Shown one piece after another: positions 63,806 to 64,000 of a DNA stretch of 64,000 nt. This stretch comes from Spirulina major PCC 6313 (GTDB taxonomy: Bacteria; Cyanobacteriota; Cyanobacteriia; Cyanobacteriales; Spirulinaceae), in contig NZ_KV878783.1 of assembly GCF_001890765.1 (NCBI RefSeq), positions 4,430,771 to 4,494,770 of the forward strand. The letters run 5' to 3'. Each line of letters starts with the position of its first letter. Position 1 is the stretch's first letter. A program made the translations under genes and the position numbers. The notes below the pieces were generated by a model. The model was not told the DNA's origin. It did not search any database and worked only from the letters and a program-made list of their open reading frames with translations.

Positions 63806-64000
63806 GTGGAATCCCGCTATCAAGCCGATGCGATCGAATCAAAATGGCAACAGTATTGGGCTGAACAGGGGTTAGACCAGACATCAACCGACCCCAGCAA
63901 GCCGAAATTTTACGCCCTGTCTATGTTTCCCTACCCCTCCGGGAATCTGCACATGGGCCATGTGCGCAACTATGTCATTACCGATGTGATCGCCCGCTTG
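63806..64000 (+). CDS. leuS: Leucyl-tRNA synthetase, N-terminal part
   Basis: The first 65 codons of leuS, cut by the window edge. GTG start at 63806 with AGGAG upstream. The sequence [16 protein letters not shown] and the class I signature [16 protein letters not shown] are diagnostic. Confidence 0.95.
   Translation, partial: MESRYQADAIESKWQQYWAEQGLDQTSTDPSKPKFYALSMFPYPSGNLHMGHVRNYVITDVIARL

Overview
The window looks like chromosomal DNA of a cyanobacterium. The HIP1 octamer GCGATCGC occurs throughout. Cyanobacterial marker genes are present: apcF (phycobilisome core), two CpcS/CpeS-type phycobiliprotein lyases, gun4, a devBCA exporter, and a glnA with a canonical NtcA box. I cannot name the genus. 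The window ends inside leuS on the right and inside a DUF2130 gene on the left.

Layout. 1-4.3 kb: a DUF2130 protein with an internal duplication, a fatty-acid-hydroxylase-like membrane protein, and a tight Rieske oxygenase / alpha-oxoamine-synthase pair. 4.7-12.3 kb: a conserved membrane protein, devB-devC-devA, glnA and, divergently, apcF, then an ATP adenylyltransferase-like gene. A 36-bp palindrome with DnaA-box-like motifs follows. 12.5-24.3 kb: PHP protein, DUF2227 protein, tRNA-Val, a GT4 glycosyltransferase, the two bilin lyases, a GAF-containing histidine kinase, gcvP, coaD and two coiled-coil proteins. 24.4-30.8 kb: sulfotransferase, potD/potA without permeases, and small metabolic or membrane genes. 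30.9-43.9 kb: an IS66 copy, then mostly ordinary genes (GT2, Na+/H+ antiporter, LysE exporter, icd, response regulator, gun4, mtnC, GST). Here a two-gene nuclease cassette (RusA-like plus PD-(D/E)XK/HEPN-like) lies between perfect 115-bp copies of the 3' end of icd.

43.9-57.7 kb is an insertion-sequence-riddled, decaying two-partner-secretion locus, all on the minus strand. It holds two TpsA-like adhesins with DUF4347 and beta-helix regions: one is split by an IS4-type element in its signal peptide, the other is frameshifted. The TpsB transporter is intact, with an IS630 element jammed against its start. Two small downstream genes are hit by IS5 and IS66 insertions. Target-site duplications can be read for all five transposon insertions in the window.

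57.9-64 kb: cysS, a run of seven small, mostly secreted or very hydrophobic proteins (one broken by a 16-bp tandem duplication), and a RAYT transposase gene with four 22-bp palindromes around and inside it. A zinc-ribbon membrane protein and leuS close the window.

The best candidates for something undescribed are the icd-flanked nuclease cassette, the run of small secreted proteins, and the RAYT gene that carries its own palindrome in frame.
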